Notes: a model not told the origin generated them from the letters alone. Counted from the stretch's first letter, positions 1 through 18,422 are shown. The stretch: DNA of 64,000 bases from Oscarella lobularis (GCF_947507565.1 NC_089187.1:434001-498000), one strand, 5' to 3'. Program-made: numbers and translations.

Positions 1-1184
1 ATCGTTGACTACCGGAACGAATTACGTCCTCCAGCTCGGATATCTGCCGCTTCAAATATCAAACATTATTGACGTTTTTTAAGTGCACCTACCGCGACAG
101 TCGTGCCATTTTTCGTCTTCTCTTTTCGTATGAAGTCGTCGACGGCTTTCTAGATAGAAAGAGAGTCGTCTATACGCACAAGGACGATCTTACTCGTTAC
201 CAATTTTGCTTCGAGTCGGTCGGCTCTTCTTGTCATTGTCGCCAATTCGCACATGATTTTATACTTCTCGTCGCTATCCTAAATTAGGACGATATATTTA
301 TATTATTATTATTATTTGTCTCTCTCTTTCTCACTTTGAACGCCGTAGTCACGTTGTCTTGGCTCTTCTCCTTTTCCGCTTCTACGAGTTCCGACGTCGT
401 CCACTTCTTTTTTATGCGACTGCTCGACTGATTGACGCTCTGCTGGCCCCACACTTCGATTACGACATTTTGCAACGTCAAATAATCCAAAAGCTGCAAA
501 ACTGCCAATGAAACGACCTTTTCTATTATTAATTAAAACCTTTTTTCTTACCTGTTGCGTCACCGGTTGATAGGTGAAACGCTTCACAAAATTGAAAGGC
601 GGGCTATTGGTGCCGGAAACCTTCGGCGTAACGATCGGCTCTTCGTCAAGATAAAACTTGTATCTGCAGTATATATTCTACGCGAAAAAAAAAGATGACG
701 TTACGCAAACGGACATAAAGCTACAAGAGCTCACAGATTGAAATTTGGCTGGAAGTCCGTGCAGCTGAACAATTCGTACAGCAAAGGCCATCTTTTCGCC
801 AATCTATAGAAAAAAATTTTTTCAAACTAATCGAACGATTAGGAGACGACGTGCCAGTTCGCTGGGTTCATCAATGAATAGGTCATCTTCGTCCGTTGCT
901 TCTCGGCCGTCGTCGGTCAGAGGAGCGGCGAAGACCTGGATTTTAATTAGAGAAAAAGAAAAATGAAGGGTGAAAAATCTACTTACTTCCATGCGCCCTT
1001 GCTCGTTTCCTCGAAAGTCCTGAATACTGAGATTCTCGTCAAACTCGATCTAGATGCACATAAAATAAAATTATAAGAGGTCGGATTCAATATTTACCAT
1101 GTAGGTCAACGGTCGTAAGTAGACTTGCACGGATCCAATCAAAACCTCCGTCTCGGGATCCTCGTAAAAAGGATCCTTCTCCTA

Positions 1185-1237
<53 letters not shown>

Positions 1238-4200
1238 GTATGTTTCTTTTTCTCTCTCTCTCTCTCTAGGCTTGACTTACAGGCGGAAGATCCCAGTCTT
1301 CGCCTTCGACGAAATTCTGATACATCTCCTGCATCAGATACTTTCGATTGAGAAACTTGTTTCGCGACCACATCCACTCGTGCTCGGTGACGAGATTGCG
1401 CATTTTCACCTTCACCTCCGTCCGACCGTCCTTGAGCCCGCGCGCCTGCGGAGAGATCAGCGCTATTTCGAAGAAGACGCGCTTGTTCAGCTCCTCCGAT
1501 ATGGCATTCGCTTCGTTCACCATGGGAACCAAAGCGACGAGATCTTCCATGAGAAGAACATCCTCTGTAGAAAAAAATATATATATAATTATTAAGAGGG
1601 AGAAAAAATTCGTTTTTATTCATTTACTCGCCTTTTGACTTTCCTTCCGTCTGGACGTCGAAACCGGAATATTTCGCGATTTCTTGCTGAGCCATGTCGT
1701 AGGAGACGTTCGTCAATGCGATGTCGGCTTTCACGGCCGCCGCCAATTCCTTAGGATGATGCAGAACGTACAGATGCGAAGATCCAAACATAACTCTACA
1801 CATACACACAAAAATAGAAAAACGATTTTCTTTATCTCCTCGAATGCGCTCGCCTGTCGTTGTGGTGAAGCGGCATTTCGCCGACGACGCGTTCTCCGTT
1901 CACGAGCACCTTGGCATCGCGACCCGGTTGCAGTACGATGGAGCTACCCTCATTTGACACCGAAGCGTGTTGAGGCAGAATACTTTATATAGAAATTCCA
2001 AACAAAACTATAGAATCAATATCGATAATATATATATATACCTTAATCCTTGGAGGATAATGTCGGGGAGAGGATCCGCTTTTTTGCTGCCTATTCGATG
2101 AGTGCCTTTTTTTTTAAGAGGAGAACGTTCAGTGGTGAAGTTTTCGCCTGGTAAACGCTATACCTGGATGTATCATGTGAAATACCATTTTCGTGAGTTG
2201 AGGATCCTCGTTCAAGTTCCAAAAGTGAGCGACTTTTTCGCGCTCCTCTTTGAGCTTTTTCTCGGCGTCGTCGCGCATCTAGAGAAGGAGAAGTCGTCGA
2301 GAACGAGAGACAAAAGAGCTCACGATACCGCGTAGACGTTTTCCGACTCGCGAAGCTTCTCTTGCCAAGATTTTTTCATTTCGGTCATTTCGTGTTGATT
2401 CTCGCTCAACTATAATCGCTCCCAATAATCCAATTGAATTCTAATGCTAAATGAGCTGACTTGTCGCTGCAGTTCCTCTTGCAATTCTCGTCGAATTTTC
2501 TCCTTTTCTGCGCGTCGTAAATTCAAAAAAAAATTTTCCTCCCATGCTTTCGTTTCTACCTTCCTCCGATGCTCCCATGCTAAACGATCCCGTTCCTACG
2601 CCTCCCTTCTTCAACATGTCCAAAAGCTTCTGATTCTCCTCGCGCAACTCGCGAATCAATTTCTCCGTCGGACTCTCGTTGATCACGGCGGACGTCTTAA
2701 TTGCCTTGGCTCGATCGGCTAAACTCGACGGTGAGACGCGCACATGGGTACGTACGTACTCCTCCTCCTAGTATACCGAATCTGAGTGTGGATAGCGTTT
2801 CCTCATAGTTTATATCAGCTGGACTGAGCGCGGCAATCTGAAAAAGAGCAATTACGAAAAATTCACGTCGCATACGATTTCGTGCCATAATCGTTTTGCT
2901 GTTTCCTCCCAAGGCGTTCTTGAGCAATTTCGTCAGCACGGAATCGCGATAAGGAACTATATATAGAGAAAAAAAATCCCTATTCCACCTAATATATTTT
3001 AATCATCTATGTATATACCGATGACAGCCTTTTTGCCCATCGATTGGTCAGCCAAAGCTAAAATTAAAATTAAATTCGTCTTCTTTCAAATGATTCAAAT
3101 TCTTCGAAAGAGACCTTTGATGACATTTCCTAACGTTGATAAGGATTGATTGATTGCTGCTCCCTCTTTCAGGCGGTCTCCTGTGGCTCCCGTCGATTCG
3201 GCGCGTTCACTATAAAATAATGATTATTTCTGTGCTCTTCTTCTTTTTCGTCGTTTTTTTTTCACCTGCCAGCCAAATCGACTAAGTTAATAATCGACGT
3301 TGTCGTCGTTTCCTGTCCCAAATCGTTCTTCTTCTTCTGACTGAACAAAATTCCGACTATCGTATGAGCTCGACTATAAGAAAACCATAAAAGATATATA
3401 AAATCAAAAACCTTTTATCACCTGCTTGTTGCATTCATATTGGTAGATGCAACGGTTCGATTTCGCGTGCCCTCTTCGATTCTCTGATCGATTTCCTTGT
3501 AGCTATTGACAGCAACGGTTTGCAGCTGCTCGACTAATAAAACAAAATACAATAATCCCTATAGTCTCTCTCTCTCTTCTAGCTCACCATAGAATCCTTT
3601 CTTCGGATGCTGTCTAACTTTGAGGCCGCCTTTAACCCAACTTTTGGGATTCAACAAGTCTCGCACCTAAGACAGACACCAATAGTCGATCGTCTGCATA
3701 AACGTATTGATTACTTGTTCATTGTATATCTCTAACATGCTGAGCGACACTTGAAATTCGGCCTTGTATCCGTCCGCTCTCTTCGCCTCGATTCCTTTGA
3801 AGAGTTCATCGCAAGTAACCGGAACAATACCTAAAAAATTAAATCAAATTAAAAAAATTCAATTGCTAATTGAAACGACGTTGCTAATTAATTATTAATA
3901 TATTTATGGTAAACGTTTGCCTAAAGAGCCACTATTCGTTACGTCTCACCTCTGTTCGCCCCATAACCGACCATGGAGTACGACTTTCCGCTGCCCGTTT
4001 GCCCGTAGGCGAACAGCGAGCAATTGTATCCCTTCCAAGCGTTGTCCAACACGCCCCGACCCAAATCATCGAAAACCCGTTTCTAACAACACAAAAGCGA
4101 CCCTCCCCCATCGCGAACGAATAGCGAACGTCTCTTAGGCGACCTGATCGGCGTAGTTCGGCGTCGTTGGGCTCAGATAGCCGTCCGATTTCTCTTCGAA

Positions 4201-4459
4201 GCCGTCGTGCGACCAGTAGCTGTAATCGAACGCGAAGCGTTTCGGTTCGGCGTCCGGTTGCGACGGGTCGACGATTTCGGTCGATTTGTCCATCATTTTG
4301 ATGATTTGGACCGAGTTTCGCGTCTTCTCGCGCGAATTGTACGAGGGGGAGTCAAGAAAAAGGGAAGCGCGAAGCGATTTGCATCGATCGAGCGTCGCGA
4401 AACTCGTGAAAGGATATGAATGGGCGAACGCGCACGGCAACGCGAACGTTTTCGGCCAT
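1..4459 (-). CDS. KIF28: Kinesin-3 family motor, KIF28/KLP-6-like (3' end beyond window)
   Basis: Plus-end-directed microtubule motor of the kinesin-3 family. The first coding exon (4418-4459) reads [14 protein letters not shown]. After an unusual AT-AC intron, exon 2 (4144-4338) carries [11 protein letters not shown] and NYADQ. Exon 3 (3950-4082) holds the P-loop [11 protein letters not shown]; later exons are 3715-3830, 3588-3666, 3422-3533 (switch I, TSSRAH across the junction), 3266-3373 (NLVDLAGS, switch II), 3115-3209 and 3019-3057. The motor ends near 2700 with the neck sequence [19 protein letters not shown]. Downstream come a coiled coil and an FHA domain (about 1700-2240: [36 protein letters not shown]), then kinesin-3 tail segments down to position 1. 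The SYWSHDGF and [14 protein letters not shown] signatures resemble my memory of KIF28/C. elegans KLP-6 rather than KIF1 or KIF16B. The family is sure, the subfamily likely. The C-terminus is missing. Confidence 0.88.
4339..4417 (-). other. U12-type AT-AC intron in the kinesin gene
   Basis: Exon 1 ends CGCCCATTC (R-P-F) and exon 2 begins AATTCGCGC (N-S-R-E-K), which rebuilds the conserved RPF-NSREK motor sequence only if this 79-bp segment is removed. On the minus strand the intron starts ATATCCTTT, an exact U12 5' splice-site consensus, and ends AC. A good U12 branch-site match, TTCTTGAC, lies about a dozen bases before the 3' end. No GT-AG pair gives the correct frame. Confidence 0.9.
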
Positions 4460-4693
4460 CTTCCCTTTGGAACCGGCAAACCCCTGGACAAACGTGTGTT
4501 TACTGGGAAACGACGAAACGCCCGTACAAGGTAAGTGCATAATCGTTGAAAGGGATCTAAATGCGAGAACCGATTATTCAAATCTACGGTCACATTCACT
4601 TGTCTATGACGTCAGAGATTAATTCGATGCTTTTCAATCAAAACTATTATCACATCAGAACTAAACTTCTGACGTAATACAATGTAGTCCAAC

Positions 4694-5932
4694 TCAACTA
4701 CCCATCACATTACAAAAGTCTCCTCTCCACTTACCAAAGCACTGACACTCCATATCCTCCTCATACGTTTGCCACTTCGAATCCATCGTCGGAATATAGT
4801 CGTCTCCTTTGCGAAGGGACACGCTTCCCGGCACGTAGCATCGTCCGCGTCCGCTGCACTTCTCCTGACTGCACGTTCGCGCTGCGTCGATCACGTCCTT
4901 GACATACGGCCCCAGAGTCTCACTCATATACGCACTTAGCCTTTGACACCTCTCCGCCGTCGTCTCGTCATGAGAGTTGCCCCAATAAATGACTCCCGCG
5001 AGGCCGAGAGCAGCGGATTGGCCTAGCGTTTCCGCGAGCGTTTCCCGACTCAAAAATCCTTCCGCCTCGTTTCCGGCCACCTGATACATGTGCACGGGAA
5101 CGAGCGCGTCGCCCGGTCGATTACCATCGACTCTCATCGCTTCCAAGTCCGTGTACTTGATCTTCATCGAAGCATTCGTCGACGTGGCAACATCCAGATA
5201 CATCGATACGAAGAGAGCCGAGCTTGCATTGTACAGCCACTGCAACGAGTCGTCTCGACTCCTTTGCGCATCGCCGCAATCGTATCCACGACCGGGACGA
5301 TATTTGTAATTATCGCACGTGGGAAATTCGTAGAATCCCCAATATCCGCCGGGTCGAAGCGACTCGGCCAAATTCATCGTCGTCAACATCAACTTCTTTG
5401 CCGCCTGTTCAAACGTCTCCTTGGCAACGGAATAAAGCTTATCGTAAGGCCAATCGGGGTGATCCTGCTTGACCAAATTGATAGAAGCGTTTTGATAAAT
5501 TTTTCGCGAATCCCAATTTTCGCTGAATATGGGTTTCCACTCTTCCCAATCGAGCAGGCCTATTCCCCCATAGTCCGAATCGGGCACCAAAGCGATAATA
5601 TCACTACGCGCCTTGATAATATGCTCCGATATGTTGACTAATTGCGGAAGGCCCCCGTTGAATCTTTGGCCCGTTTTGCGATCGATGTACGGATAGAGAC
5701 CGATTTTGCCCAAGTTTGTCATGTATTCGCCGTGCCACGTTTCGTTTGCGTTGTGAACGATTCCGTAGGGCGTCAGCGGGATTGGCGTTCGAAATTTCGA
5801 CGAGCAACGGCCTGTTTTCGCGTCCCAGATGACCAGGAAGGGATCGCCGGGCAGCGACGGACCAAGAACGCGCTCGAACGCGAGCAAAGGACCGAAATAG
5901 AGCGTCAGCAGGGCCAGAGACTTCGCCGTCAT
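4694..5932 (-). CDS. Secreted hyaluronidase, GH56, intronless
   Basis: A 412-residue glycoside hydrolase family 56 enzyme, predicted to cleave hyaluronan or chondroitin outside the cell or in lysosomes. The start at 5932 is followed by a short hydrophobic signal-like segment (AKSLALLTLYFGPLLAF). The catalytic block GIGLLDWEEW contains the acid/base pair Asp128 and Glu130 typical of GH56. Other family hallmarks are GYWGFYEFPTCDNY and the tail EGF-like cysteines (CSQEKCSGRGRC, CQCFGKWRGDFC). The length is normal for animal HYAL proteins. The whole gene is one exon although neighbours are heavily split. It lies 234 bp upstream of the kinesin start on the same strand. Family confidence is high. 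The real substrate cannot be told from sequence, and few non-bilaterian animals are known to make hyaluronan. Confidence 0.9.
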   Translation of the reverse strand: MTAKSLALLTLYFGPLLAFERVLGPSLPGDPFLVIWDAKTGRCSSKFRTPIPLTPYGIVHNANETWHGEYMTNLGKIGLYPYIDRKTGQRFNGGLPQLVNISEHIIKARSDIIALVPDSDYGGIGLLDWEEWKPIFSENWDSRKIYQNASINLVKQDHPDWPYDKLYSVAKETFEQAAKKLMLTTMNLAESLRPGGYWGFYEFPTCDNYKYRPGRGYDCGDAQRSRDDSLQWLYNASSALFVSMYLDVATSTNASMKIKYTDLEAMRVDGNRPGDALVPVHMYQVAGNEAEGFLSRETLAETLGQSAALGLAGVIYWGNSHDETTAERCQRLSAYMSETLGPYVKDVIDAARTCSQEKCSGRGRCYVPGSVSLRKGDDYIPTMDSKWQTYEEDMECQCFGKWRGDFCNVMGS

Positions 5933-6030
5933 CTTTGCCGACTAATGCCCGGATAAAAAATTAAGACTCAAACACTGAAACGAAAAAAAAACAAACACAA
6001 ATGTGGCGGCCGCCGCGTCAGTTAGTCAGA

Positions 6031-6795
6031 TCATTTTCCCGTAAAAGGACAAAGGGCTTGTCCCGTCCACTTCCCCATACGCTCATTGCAGTAAAAAGCT
6101 CGCATTTCACCGTCCTTGTAGCACCTGTACCTGACCACCTTCTCGCTGACAAAAAATAGTTTTCCGTATTTGGGCTCTCGAATCGCATTTTTGTCACAGC
6201 GACCCTCTGCACGCAAAAAAGTAATTAAAAATTTAATTAATTAATTATTTCGACCCCTCATTTATGACATACTCCAAGCAACACACTCGGGCTCCGTGCC
6301 GCTCCAGACTTTGTTCTCGATGCACTTTCTGCGTTCGCTGCCTCTCATGAGACGAAACAGAGTACTTTTGCAACGATAGCGAGCAATTTGATTGTGTTCG
6401 TAAAGATTCACGTCACCATTGGAAGGCTTGGTCAAATCGTTGCAGCCAATGTTTTCTAGAAACGTTTTGATGGCCCAACGCGTGCCGCAATTCAAATCTG
6501 CGCTTACCGCCTGGCTCGCAGACGGGAAGAGATGGCCAGGTGCGCGCCCTACCATTCACCGTCCAAACTTTCACGTATCTCCGACCAGCCATTATCCAAC
6601 CAGGATCGCACGTGCAACGAGCCACCGAAATTCTGCCTCTACGACCAATGATTTGTACTCGGCCGTGCGCGATCGTCAGAGAGGCTGCAAAGGGCGTGGC
6701 TGAATCATGGATACATATACCATCGTACTCAGTCTACCTGAAATTGCGCCAAGGCATGCAATGATGACGAAAGCCTTCAGAAGAAAGCTAGACAT
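6031..6795 (-). CDS. Small secreted protein with three sushi/CCP-like modules
   Basis: Four exons with in-frame junctions: 6738-6795, 6508-6684, 6273-6455 and 6031-6206. Exon 1 encodes a signal peptide (MSSFLLKAFVIIACLGAIS). Exon 2 encodes an atypical sushi module with a Cys-Thr-Cys start and a terminal W-P-x-L-P-V-C. Exon 3 encodes a sushi module (CNDLTKPSNGDVNLYE to WSGTEPECV), and exon 4 a third (GRCDKN to MGKWTGQALC). One module per exon with phase-1 junctions is the usual sushi arrangement. About 190 residues with no transmembrane segment, so probably soluble. It sits near the larger sushi/TSP1 genes at 14185-21061 and may be a reduced relative. Function unknown. Confidence 0.75.
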
Positions 6796-7015
6796 TTCCC
6801 CCTTCTTCTTCTTCTTAGGTGGTTGGGTGGGTGATATAGCACGTGAGCGAGCGCAGAGGTCATCGCCTACAAATAGTTTGCATGAATAATGAATTGCCAC
6901 CCAGTCACTCGATCCAAAGACCATTGACAATAAATGACAACTGGCTCTAAACACGACTTCGATTATAAAAGAAGACAGAGCATTCAATTATCAAGCAAAT
7001 CAATCATTTTTTACT

Positions 7016-14021
<7,006 letters not shown>

Positions 14022-14184
14022 GGACGCGAAAAAGGATCTTTTCGATTTCTATCCGGGACAGATCTTCACGTGACGAGATTAGGCTTGTCATATTATTTCG
14101 AAAGCAAACCGACACGTTACATTGACACAAATTTCACACACAACTGTCAAACACTGAATCATGTCATTCTCGCTCTCGGGTGTC

Positions 14185-16729
14185 TCACTTTCCGGTGAAT
14201 GTAATTGATGTAACGCAAGCGGGCAATAGCTCAGCAACGACTCGAAATTTGATGACATACTGAGTGCACATTCCGTGATTGCTAAACTGCTCGCGAATTT
14301 TTCGATTTATATCAGGAATTTCAAAGGGTTCGTCACTTAAGCCCTCGCCGTCAAAGTTGGGGGGAACATGATATTCAGTGTAGAAACCTTTGCGAACTCT
14401 ATCGCCTAGGGAAATATGAAAATCATCATTGAATTTACAGCGGAGTGACACGGTGATATGGTGCTTCGCATTATTGGTACCGTCCGTATACATTGAGACC
14501 GAAAATGAAACCTTGTCATAGGACTGGGAGCTAACGACATCGGAATCCATAGTACCAAACACAAAGGGAACTCTAGAGTTTGGCTCAAAGCAGAAAGCCT
14601 TTGAGTTACCTTAAAATCATTTACAAGTTAATGAGATAATCAAGACGCCGTCATTTGGTTTACCTGTTATATATGTTGGTAATATTGGAGCCGTAGGACA
14701 CTGTTCATCTCTCTTACATCTAATAGGACCGGGAGCTCCCGTCGGACCAGCCGGCATTTTCATTCTGGTTGTATCAAAGATGGAATTGCGATAGAGACAT
14801 TCGACGCAAACGTCCACGATGCATCTGTCGCCTGGCGAAACAGCAGGCGGCAACTCGAACGTATCGTCCGGCTGTCGTGGATCTCCGGTGACTAATGACC
14901 AACGCTGGCTTCCGCAAGGAGAATTCTTGAAACCGCAGTCGCCAGACGATCCGTCGTCCGAGCAGTTCAACGGAGGGGGGACAATCGCCGGCTCGCCTGT
15001 GAGAGAAAGACACTCAAGTGCACTACGACGGAAAACTGAGAGTATGTTTACCTCCTTTACTTCCTTTCGAGAATCGTCCGAGTGGACGAACGCACTCGAG
15101 TCCGCAAGACGTACTGCAGCACTTCATCTCGTCAGGACACGAGCCGTCGTGTCGACAATAGGCTCCACATTGCTCGGTTTGAACGTAATAGGCGGACGGA
15201 CACTCGCCTTCCTTGGCTAAGAAAAAAGAGCATAGAACTGCAGTCATAGTCTTTGACTCCTACTTACTTATGCACACGTCGGTTTGACTGGTGTCTAGTC
15301 TCCTTATTTCAAATGTATTAGAGTCAGGTACCGTAAATTTCAATTCAATTCTACTCCGAAAAAATTCGGGTTGTCTTGACGATAGCTGAATGCACACGGG
15401 CGTCAAAATCTCAGGCGCCGCCGAGGGCTGTAATCTGAGAGATATCGGCTTCTCCACTGGCCTTGTCTGACCACCGTCGAATACGCGCAAGAGCTGAACT
15501 CTGAGCGAAACGACGCCTCTACTCCGGCGATTCAGGGTACGATAGTAGAAAAAAACAGATCGCAACGCTGGTTTGTCATTCGCTGCTCCCATTATAAACA
15601 CGGGGCTGTTGACGGCGTGGCCTCCCATCTCAAAAGAAAGAACAGGATGAATTCCCACGAGATCGCCTGTGAAGAGAAAGTAGATGAATGTAGGACGAAC
15701 ATTGCACCGGTTTTCGTACCCATTGGGATAGACGTTGGAATGCAGATAGGCTCGACTTCGGTCCATCTTCCGTCGACGCATCGACGCTCGTCGGATCCGA
15801 CCAATCGGAATCCTTCGTTGCAAAAATAGACGGCTCCGGACGCGTCGTCAAAACGAACGGAACCGTTCCCCGGAGCATCGAGAGGATGACACCCTGACCC
15901 CCACAAGAATCAATAGCAAAAAATCCATATAATAATAGATCTTACGTTGTCGACAGGGCAACGCGGTAAAAAGTTCTTCGTCCCACGTTTTGCTCGTCGA
16001 GTCGCACGTGCGAACTTGATTTCCAGAAGGCACAAAGCCGTTCGGACAACTCAAATACGCGGTATCTCCTTTGTGGCCAAGATGAACGCGAACGGGGCCT
16101 CTCAGCTCAGTAACATCACACTCTAGAGACACCGGATTAGTATTGAATTATTTAACATGGCCCCGATACCTGAACAGGGTTCCACAAAGCAGTCACTTTT
16201 TTCTATGTCCGCTCCTTGGCAGTCTCTGGCTTCGGGCTCCGGAGGCGGGCTATCGCACTTGCGTGTCCGTTGCTGCGTTCCACTGTCGCACGTTCGTGAA
16301 CAGGCAGTCCACTCAGTCCAGCCCCCCCACTGACCGTCTATGATCGATACAATTAGATGTCTCTTCGGTTGCCAAGAAATGTGTTCGTACCTTGAAGACA
16401 CTTCACTTGAGCGCCGTTCCACTGGCCATGACAGCAGGCGCGATGCGATGAGCCGTGCAGGGCGTAGCCGTCGTCGCACACGTAGTACGCCGTTCTGCAT
16501 CCGTAGTAGCCCCCGCTGCTTCCGTAGCCCAACTGGACGTGCCCATTGGGCGGATCGCGAAGCGAAGGGCAAGAATCTAGACAAAACAGAATCTTCCACG
16601 ACCGAGTCTCAGAGAATCAGACTTCTTACAGCTTCTTGGAGGAGATTGCCCCCGCCCCCACCACCACGACTCGGCGTGAGGCAGAAAACCGCTTGCAAGA
16701 GCGAGCAAGGCCAATGTAAGCCCAGTCAT
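14185..16729 (-). CDS. Secreted sushi-TSP1-sushi-sushi-jelly-roll-WAP protein, copy A
   Basis: Nine exons that stay in frame: 16630-16729 (signal peptide, [21 protein letters not shown]), 16391-16576 (sushi), 16170-16337 (thrombospondin type 1, [17 protein letters not shown]), 15956-16122 (sushi), 15720-15893 (sushi), 15268-15666 (MAM/jelly-roll-like domain, starting [16 protein letters not shown]), 15052-15216 (WAP four-disulfide core, [16 protein letters not shown]), 14664-14996 (SSGDCGFKN cysteine domain then a short Gly-X-Y remnant) and 14185-14609 (a roughly 140-residue beta-rich C-terminal domain ending SITFTGK). In place of the collagen stretch of copy B it has only about two to three Gly-X-Y triplets followed by IRCKRDEQC, which adds two cysteines. 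Probably secreted matrix or defence protein; function unknown. Domain calls are by cysteine pattern. Confidence 0.82.
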
Positions 16730-16997
16730 CAAAGTTGCGAACTGAGCAAGTTCGTACTCGATTGTGGGCTTTTATTTGCGTTGCAGAAAACGACGTCACT
16801 TGAGCCGGGAGGGGACATTTACCTAAATTCCGTAGCATTGCGCGATGACTGCTTGGCGAGCGTGTATATGTACATAAATTAATTTGGCGAACTGATTAGC
16901 TGGGGTAAATGCTATAGCAACCATTCGAATAGAAAAATATCTCAGGTTTTTCTACGAGAAATCGTCAAAACGGTTTCCTCACTCGAAGAAAACCAAC

Positions 16998-17726
16998 TTA
17001 CGTCACTCGATGAGCTCGAATTTTGCAGTGCTCCACGTATTCGCTTTCCGTTTTCAATTGCGCGAGTACGGTGTCGCTTTCCGCTTTCTTTGGAGCAACG
17101 ACCGCTATGCATCCTTCCATCAGCATCTAGATGAGATAAAAGTCTACGTTGTTTATTGATCGAATTCCTTTGTCTCGCACCTTGGTTCTAACGAGATCTG
17201 GACACGACGTCAACTTATCGTTTACTTCGAGAAGACTACCTCTGATACAGCTACAAAGAAAAACAACAATCATTACCCATGTATCAAGAAGTCGAATCAA
17301 CTTGCCTATAAACCGTGTACTGTGATCCATCATCACGGGTTATAATGCAAAAGGGGAGATAAGGGATTAAGCCACTGTGCACCTCCTTAGCAGAAAAAAA
17401 AAGTCGTCTATTGTACTCTGCATGTACTAGAGCCTACTTTTTCGTTTTCCTTTCACTACGTTTGCCGTTCAGTCCGTATTCTCGCTGATCTTGTAGTCGA
17501 CTTTGAAAACTTTTCGACAGGGAGAAGTCACGATGGGATGAGCGGGAGCCAGGCATATTACGCACACTCTAAACACGATGAGTAGAGTTCGAAAATCATT
17601 CGATATTTGAGAGCTTACTTGTTGGAATGCTGTAGAACGCAGGTGTCTTCGTCGAGACGATCCTTCGTGTCTACGTGGAAAAAGTATCGATCGCTGCGTG
17701 CTCTCGCTACAAAGGCTGCTCGAACC
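16998..17726 (-). pseudogene. ABITRAM: 5'-truncated ABITRAM copy
   Basis: This is the left duplicate of the complete gene at 21335-22153. It has the same exons 2 onward, with the C-terminus ending in TAA at 16998-17000. It lacks exon 1, including the start codon and the PFLDRYFTRA motif, because the duplication broke within intron 1 at 17726. The sequence upstream is repetitive junction DNA. Coding exons still look open, so a transcript from a new 5' exon is possible, but loss of the conserved N-terminus makes a pseudogene more likely. Confidence 0.8.
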
Positions 17727-17912
17727 ATCTACTACATCTACTACATCTACTACATCTACTACAGGGTCCACGAGTAATTGAATTAGAAATAGAAAATTAC
17801 TCACAAGGTCCATGAGTAATATCACTACTAATAATTTCAAAGACAATTACTCACAAGGTCAACGGGTAATGTATCACTAGAAATAGAAAAATACTCACAG
17901 GGTCCATGAGTA
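17727..17912. repeat. Duplication junction with CTA triplets and a degenerate tandem repeat
   Basis: The junction starts with an ATCTACTAC-type triplet array (about 17727-17762). It then has four degenerate units, each built around (A)TTACTCA-CAAGGTCCA-TGAGTAAT, spaced about 50 bp apart. The two 8-base arms form an inverted repeat. On the minus strand each unit reads like a tiny exon followed by GTGAGTAAT, a 5' splice-site look-alike. The sequence is not found elsewhere in the window. Confidence 0.8.
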
Positions 17913-18254
17913 ATTTCCCGACGCTGTTCGTCGGCGACGAGGAGTCGATCGCAGCACAGGCAGGCGACGTTTAGAAGGGGATAGAAGAAGGGATGATAGA
18001 CGGGGAGGGGAAGCGATATGTGGCCCACGTGGCCGGGACAGTGGAGCGCGAGCTGGCGACACTTCGTGCTGATTCACGGGACCGAGAGCCGGATCGTAGA
18101 GGCCGTGGAGACTCGGATTCTGGAGCGCGTCGAATGTCGTCGGATTCGTTATCTCCTTTACCGATAGGGCTTTGACTTCGTCGGTCGCGAACGGAGCGAA
18201 GTAGACGCCGGCAATGCGACCGGTCGGTATTTCGCGTTCGTTGCGGTACGACAT
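17913..18254 (-). pseudogene. POLR1A: Broken 5' fragment of POLR1A
   Basis: A copy of 13657-14021, including the start codon at 18254 and about 170 bp of upstream sequence. The frame matches POLR1A through GPVNQHEV, then an 11-base deletion (absent between CTGGCGAC and ACTTCGTG on the plus strand) shifts the frame. A further 12-base deletion removes N-R-L-L downstream. The fragment ends at the duplication junction. It cannot encode a polymerase subunit but may keep a working promoter. Confidence 0.9.
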
Positions 18255-18422
18255 GGACGCGAAAAACGATCTTTCGATTTCTATCCGGGACTCAGTCGGA
18301 TCTTCACGTGACGAGATTAGGCTTGTCATATTATTTCGAAAGCAAACCGACACGTTACATTGACACAAATTTCACACACAACTGTCAAACACTGAATCAT
18401 GTCCTTCTCGCTCTCGGGTGTC

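Noticed and set aside
1185-1237. AAAT/ATTT tandem array in a kinesin intron
   Set aside because: Ordinary tetranucleotide microsatellite with no sign of function.
4339-4459. Apparent frameshift between the first kinesin codons and the rest of the motor
   Set aside because: Fully explained by the AT-AC intron; both flanking exons are intact and conserved.
17469-17846. 125-codon minus-strand ORF with a V-D-V repeat at the duplication junction
   Set aside because: It reads through ABITRAM introns in the wrong frame; the repeat is the CTA triplet array.
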